NCBI RefSeq assembly: GCF_018687935.1
Contig: NZ_CP061308.1
Coordinates: 1,978,048-2,042,047, forward strand
DNA from: Polynucleobacter sp. JS-JIR-5-A7
GTDB lineage: Bacteria > Pseudomonadota > Gammaproteobacteria > Burkholderiales > Burkholderiaceae
Reading direction: 5' to 3'
DNA length: 64,000 bases
This document shows, in pieces, positions 60,250 through 64,000 of the stretch; position 1 is the first letter of the stretch, and each line of letters opens with the position of its first letter. Both the position numbers and the translations under genes were made by a program. Under the pieces are notes generated by a model. That model searched no databases and was not told where the DNA came from. It was given only the letters and a program-made list of their open reading frames with translations.

Positions 60250-60831
60250 ATGAACCGCAAGAGACTCAATAAAGTGGCTGGTTGGCTTTTCGTACTCTTT
60301 TTCTCCATTTCTGGAATCGAGATTGCAAATGCCGTCCCTAATTGCAGCCTCCTGCTTTCGCACACTTTCCTCCGCCTCCAAGACGAAGCACCGCAAAGTC
60401 TTTGCCAATACCAAGGCAAGGTCATCCTGGCGGTCAATACAGCGAGTTTTTGTGGATTCACGAGTCAGTATGAGGGTCTCGAAAAAATTTACGCTAAATA
60501 TAAAGATCGAGGTTTTGTTGTGCTGGGCTTTCCATCGAATGACTTTGGCCAACAAGAACCAGGCAGTAACAAAGAAATTGCTGACTTTTGTAAAAATACT
60601 TACGATGTGAAGTTCCCGATGTTTTCCAAGAGTAATGTTTCTGGAAGCAACCCGAACCCCCTCTTCAAAATGTTAATTGCCAAAACAGGCACAACGCCAA
60701 AATGGAATTTCTATAAATATTTAATAGACCGTAATGGCAATGTGATTGATTCTTTTGGAAGCATGACCAAGCCCACTAGTAGCAGTATCACCAATCAAAT
60801 AGAAAAACTCCTAGAGGAAAAAGTTCAGTGA
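60250..60831 (+). CDS. Exported glutathione peroxidase
   Basis: A 193-residue GPx-family protein. An N-terminal signal peptide (WLFVLFFSISGIEIANA|V) points to the periplasm. The catalytic region is VNTASFCGFTSQYEGLEKIY with a peroxidatic Cys, VLGFPSNDFGQQEPGSNKEI gives the catalytic Gln, and WNFYKYLIDRNGNVID is the family WNF motif. It reduces peroxides, probably using thioredoxin or glutathione. Its stop overlaps the GTG start of the oxidoreductase by four bases, so it belongs to the following operon. Confidence 0.93.
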   Translation: MNRKRLNKVAGWLFVLFFSISGIEIANAVPNCSLLLSHTFLRLQDEAPQSLCQYQGKVILAVNTASFCGFTSQYEGLEKIYAKYKDRGFVVLGFPSNDFGQQEPGSNKEIADFCKNTYDVKFPMFSKSNVSGSNPNPLFKMLIAKTGTTPKWNFYKYLIDRNGNVIDSFGSMTKPTSSSITNQIEKLLEEKVQ

Positions 60832-62216
60832 GCAAAAAAAGAATTGCGATTGTTGGCGCTGGAATCTCCGGACTTGGGTGTGCATATGCATTAAGACAGA
60901 ACCCAGATATTGAACTGACAATATACGAAGGCGGGGATCATATTGGTGGGCACAGCAATACCGTTGACTTTACTTGCAATATCGCTGGCGAAAATATTAC
61001 GCACGGTGTTGATACTGGCTTTCTAGTATTTAACCGTAAGACCTACCCTAGACTAGTTAGACTGTTCGAGGAAATCCAGGCTCCAGTTGCCCCTTCTGAA
61101 ATGTCTTTTTCTGTGTCGATTGATGTTTCTGAAAAAAATCCTGCGCATCGAAAGATAGAGTGGGCTGGCAATGACATCAATTCATTTTTTGGACAACGCT
61201 CTAACTTACTATCTCTGTCATTTTGGCGTATGGCTTATGACATTCTGCGTTTTAATCGCATGGCAACTCGGCTTGCTCATGAACAGATTTCTGCGGGTCA
61301 TCATCATACTCAGCCAGATGAAACGATTGCTAATTTCCTAAACCGAAATCGCTTTAGTCAAAGCTTTAGAGAGAATTATTTCCTGCCTATGATTGGTGCA
61401 ATCTGGTCTTGCTCTGTGGAGCAAATGCTGGAATTTCCAATCCAGACGATGATCCGTTTTTGTCACAATCACGGTTTACTGCAAATTCAAAATCGGCCGC
61501 AATGGCTCACCATTCAAGGCGGATCCCGAGAATACGTAAAGCGCTTAGTCAGTGCCTTAGAAAAAAATCAGGTTGCGATCAAGCGTGATTCTGTATTGCG
61601 CGTCAACACAAGCCAAGATGAAAGCGCCCAAGTTGAAGTGATTAGTTCAGCAGGCTCAGCCTGGTTTGACGAAGTAGTGATGGCCTGTCATAGCGATCAA
61701 GCCTTAGAGCTTGTGCATGGGATTGAGCAACAAGCCAGAAATATCTTAGCCGCCATTCCCTATCAAAAAAATCGTGCGATTTTGCACACGGATACCAATT
61801 TCTTGCCGGAAGCAAAGCATTGCTGGGCTGCATGGAACTACACAGCAAAGTCTGGTGCAGCACCAAGCTCGAAGCAGCACGTTAGCGTCAATTACCTCAT
61901 TAATCGCTTACAGCCTTTACCTGCAAAACTCAACAATACCCAAATTATTGTGAGTCTTAACCCCTCCTCAGAGCCAGATCCAAAACTGGTACATCAAGAA
62001 ATTCATTATTCACATCCAATATTTGACATGGGCGCTATTCAAGCACAGAAAGAGTTACCACTCATTCAAGGTAACTCATCTATTTGGTATTGCGGGGCAT
62101 GGACTGGCTTTGGCTTCCATGAAGATGGTCTGCGCTCTGGCGAACTAGTCGCAGAAGCTTTACTTGAAAGCATCCGCCCGGCTCTCAATGTCATCCCAAA
62201 ACAAGATGCACGCTAA
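60828..62216 (+). CDS. FAD-dependent oxidoreductase (amine-oxidase-like) of the DUF1365/CFA operon
   Basis: A 462-residue flavoprotein starting at GTG 60828 (MSKKRIAIVGAGISGLGCAY). The dinucleotide-binding GxGxxG and a later GGSREYVKRLVSALEK are typical of the NAD(P)/FAD amine-oxidase-like family that co-occurs with DUF1365 and cyclopropane-fatty-acid synthase. A C-terminal FAD-contact motif WTGFGFHEDGLRSGELVAEA is present. Function in lipid modification is inferred from context. The stop is directly followed by the DUF1365 ATG. Confidence 0.9.
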   Translation: MSKKRIAIVGAGISGLGCAYALRQNPDIELTIYEGGDHIGGHSNTVDFTCNIAGENITHGVDTGFLVFNRKTYPRLVRLFEEIQAPVAPSEMSFSVSIDVSEKNPAHRKIEWAGNDINSFFGQRSNLLSLSFWRMAYDILRFNRMATRLAHEQISAGHHHTQPDETIANFLNRNRFSQSFRENYFLPMIGAIWSCSVEQMLEFPIQTMIRFCHNHGLLQIQNRPQWLTIQGGSREYVKRLVSALEKNQVAIKRDSVLRVNTSQDESAQVEVISSAGSAWFDEVVMACHSDQALELVHGIEQQARNILAAIPYQKNRAILHTDTNFLPEAKHCWAAWNYTAKSGAAPSSKQHVSVNYLINRLQPLPAKLNNTQIIVSLNPSSEPDPKLVHQEIHYSHPIFDMGAIQAQKELPLIQGNSSIWYCGAWTGFGFHEDGLRSGELVAEALLESIRPALNVIPKQDAR

Positions 62217-63002
62217 ATGAATCAAGCAAAGATTAACTTTGGAGATGTAAAACATAGTCGTCTTCGACCGGCAAAGAATGCTTTTGGATATGGTGTATTT
62301 ACCGTATCTATCCCAATGCGGGCTCGCAGACAAAATCCTCAGCTTCTGAGCAATAGTGGTCTAGGCGACAACAAACTAGGTTTATGTTCATTCTTCGATA
62401 AAGACCATGGGCTTGGAGGCAAAGACAGTCTAGCCTGGATTGAAAATATTCTGCAAGAAAACAATCTACTGAATAAGGAAGGGGAAATTTGGTTACAAAC
62501 TTTTCCTAGAGTATTAGGCTATGTTTTTAACCCTGTCAGCTTTTGGATTTGCTCCGAGGCAGATGGAAAAGTTTACGCAGTATTGGCTGAAGTAAATAAT
62601 ACCTTTGGCGAGCGTCACTGTTATTTATTACACAAAGATTCTGGAGAGCCGCTTCTATCGGGCGAGACCCTCACCAGTAAAAAAGTATTTCATGTGTCAC
62701 CTTTTTGTGCAGTCCGTGGTGAATATCGGTTCCGGTTCTTGTTTGCTCAAGATAGCAATTCCAAGCAACACTCTGTTGCCCGTATTGAACTTCACGAAGA
62801 TGGCCTGCCCCTCATCAATACCAGCATTAGCGGAAAAAGCCGCCTGCTTAGCAAATCCACGCTTTATTTAGCGCTCTTACGCTACCCATTAATGAGCTTG
62901 GGAGTCATTTTCCGTATTCACTGGCAAGCATTAAAATTATGGATTAAAGGTGTACCCTTTCATTCAAAACCTAAACCACCAGAATTTGAAGTCAGTAGAT
63001 GA
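62217..63002 (+). CDS. DUF1365 family protein
   Basis: A 261-residue protein of the DUF1365 family: VKHSRLRPAKNAFGYGVFTV, FPRVLGYVFNPVSFWICSEA, VNNTFGERHCYLL and KVFHVSPFCAVRGEYRFRF. It has no transmembrane helix that I can define with confidence except a hydrophobic stretch near residue 225. The family accompanies CFA-synthase-like and FAD genes but has no established reaction. Its stop overlaps the next start (ATGA). Confidence 0.93.
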   Translation: MNQAKINFGDVKHSRLRPAKNAFGYGVFTVSIPMRARRQNPQLLSNSGLGDNKLGLCSFFDKDHGLGGKDSLAWIENILQENNLLNKEGEIWLQTFPRVLGYVFNPVSFWICSEADGKVYAVLAEVNNTFGERHCYLLHKDSGEPLLSGETLTSKKVFHVSPFCAVRGEYRFRFLFAQDSNSKQHSVARIELHEDGLPLINTSISGKSRLLSKSTLYLALLRYPLMSLGVIFRIHWQALKLWIKGVPFHSKPKPPEFEVSR

Positions 63003-64000
63003 ATCGCCCCGGACAAAACTTACTATCACGACTCAATTTTTCGCGTCCACAAAACCGCGCGATTAACTCATCTAGTAAAGATCTCAGTAGCAAAGCACTT
63101 CTGACCAGTTTGTCCAGACTCAGCAGTGGCTATCTCAAAATGACTTTGCCAGATGGTGAAATACGAGAATTTGGTAAGCATACAGATTCATTAAATGCTG
63201 ACATTCAAATTCATGATTGGTCTGTTTTCAAACAAGTGATGTCACATGGCGATATCGGCTTTGCAGAGAGCTATATCCGCGGCGAGTGGAATACCTCTAA
63301 TCTCCAAGCGATTTTGGAATTGGCTATTCGCAATCGCACCATTCTTGAAAAAGCAATTTACGGTAGCTGGTTTGGATCGATCCTCTACCGTTTTAAGCAC
63401 TGGCTTCGCGATAACAGCAAAGCTGGTAGCCGCAAGAATATTCATGCGCACTACGATTTGGGGAATGCTTTTTATAGCCTGTGGTTAGACCCAACGATGA
63501 GTTACTCCAGTGCCTGGTTCTCAGAAAGCGACAGGCAAACACTGGCTGAAGCGCAGCGCGCTAAGATCAGGCGGATTCTGGAATCACTCAAGACTAGACC
63601 AGGAGATCATATATTAGAGATTGGCTGTGGCTGGGGTGGCATTATGGAGGAGGCATTATTAAGTGAGCGCTCCATTACTGGCCTGACACTTTCGACTGAA
63701 CAAAAAGCCTTTGCTGAAAATCGTTTGGCAAAGATAGAGGCAAAAGCAAATAAGGCCCAATCGTTTGAAGTTCGGTTGCAAGACTATCGTGACTGCCAAG
63801 AAAAATTCAATGGGATTGCTTCCGTTGAAATGTTTGAAGCTGTTGGAGAAAAACATTGGCCAGAATACTTTCAGATGATTGCTAAATGCCTCAAGGCTGG
63901 CGGTAAAGCCTGCATTCAAACGATTGTGATTGCTGAAGAATTATTTGAACGCTATCGCCACAACACTGACTTTATTCAGCAATATGTCTTTCCAGGTGGA
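62999..64000 (+). CDS. Cyclopropane-fatty-acyl-phospholipid synthase family methyltransferase (3' end cut off)
   Basis: The first 334 residues of a CFA-synthase-like protein; the frame stays open to the window end. It starts MNRPGQNLLSRLNFSRPQNR. Visible are an N-terminal lipid-binding-like domain (MSHGDIGFAESYIRGEWNTS), YDLGNAFYSLWLDPTMSYSS, SAM motif I LEIGCGWGGIMEEAL, and near the cut FIQQYVFPGG. It transfers a methylene or methyl group onto unsaturated acyl chains. It overlaps DUF1365 by four bases. Confidence 0.93.
   Translation, partial: MNRPGQNLLSRLNFSRPQNRAINSSSKDLSSKALLTSLSRLSSGYLKMTLPDGEIREFGKHTDSLNADIQIHDWSVFKQVMSHGDIGFAESYIRGEWNTSNLQAILELAIRNRTILEKAIYGSWFGSILYRFKHWLRDNSKAGSRKNIHAHYDLGNAFYSLWLDPTMSYSSAWFSESDRQTLAEAQRAKIRRILESLKTRPGDHILEIGCGWGGIMEEALLSERSITGLTLSTEQKAFAENRLAKIEAKANKAQSFEVRLQDYRDCQEKFNGIASVEMFEAVGEKHWPEYFQMIAKCLKAGGKACIQTIVIAEELFERYRHNTDFIQQYVFPGG

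Noticed and set aside
1..64000. CRISPR arrays, insertion sequences, prophage or integrative elements
   Set aside because: No repeat-spacer array, transposase, integrase or phage structural gene was seen in any part of the window.

Overview
The window looks like chromosomal core sequence from a moderately AT-rich betaproteobacterium of the Burkholderiaceae, most likely Polynucleobacter or a close relative. This is a judgement from gene content, gene order and protein sequence, not from a database search. Several blocks match the beta-proteobacterial arrangement: uvrA / MFS / ssb; kdsD-kdsC-lptC-lptA-lptB followed by hpf-ptsN-hprK-rapZ; ispE / tRNA-Gln / prs / rplY / pth; ctaC-ctaD-ctaG-ctaE / SURF1 / ctaA / ctaB / SCO; gshA-gshB-EIIA-ptsH-ptsI; and lipB-lipA. 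I saw no insertion sequence, prophage, integrase, CRISPR array or toxin-antitoxin pair. Coding density is very high, and no gap without a gene exceeds 300 bases; the largest is the 261-base region at 52766-53026.

Layout. 1-2600: end of ilvA, a 5'-nucleotidase-like gene and queF, closed by a strong bidirectional terminator. 2.6-9.3 kb: ssb, an MFS exporter, uvrA and a Kef-type antiporter. 9.3-15.7 kb: Kdo and LPS-export genes running into the nitrogen/carbon PTS regulators hpf, ptsN, hprK and rapZ. The usual rpoN is missing from its slot after lptB. 15.7-22.6 kb: mutY, mutM, a TPR protein fused to a LolB domain, ispE, tRNA-Gln, prs, rplY and pth. 22.6-28.8 kb: ferredoxin, coaD, rsmD, an M16 peptidase pair, ftsY, and rpoH behind a perfect CIRCE operator. 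28.8-37.8 kb: a complete aa3-type cytochrome c oxidase locus with heme A synthesis, copper delivery and assembly factors, including a 43-residue small assembly protein.

37.9-45.2 kb: housekeeping genes (a BioC-like methyltransferase, comF, trmL, gpsA, secB, grxC, rhodanese, gpmA, an S41 protease, moeB). 45.2-52.8 kb, all on the minus strand: ptsI, ptsH, an EIIA of the mannose type, gshB, gshA, amtB, glnK and a TorF-type porin. 52.9-60.2 kb: ubiK, lipoyl synthesis, a VanZ protein, birA, coaX and rfaE2. 60.25-64.0 kb: exported glutathione peroxidase, FAD oxidoreductase, DUF1365 protein and a cyclopropane-fatty-acid-synthase-like gene cut by the window end.

How the parts fit. The PTS proteins here (EI, HPr with His15 and Ser46, EIIA-Ntr, EIIA-Man, HprK, RapZ) come without any sugar permease, so they look like a regulatory phosphorelay. 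The TorF-glnK-amtB block suggests nitrogen control, and an NtrC-like palindrome plus phased T-tracts lie upstream, although rpoN is absent from its usual place. I found no clearly new multi-gene system. The best leads are the cysteine-free TPR-LolB fusion, the CIRCE operator embedded in the rpoH promoter, the missing rpoN, a SCO-like cox-locus protein with an altered cysteine motif, and the lipid-modification operon at the right edge.
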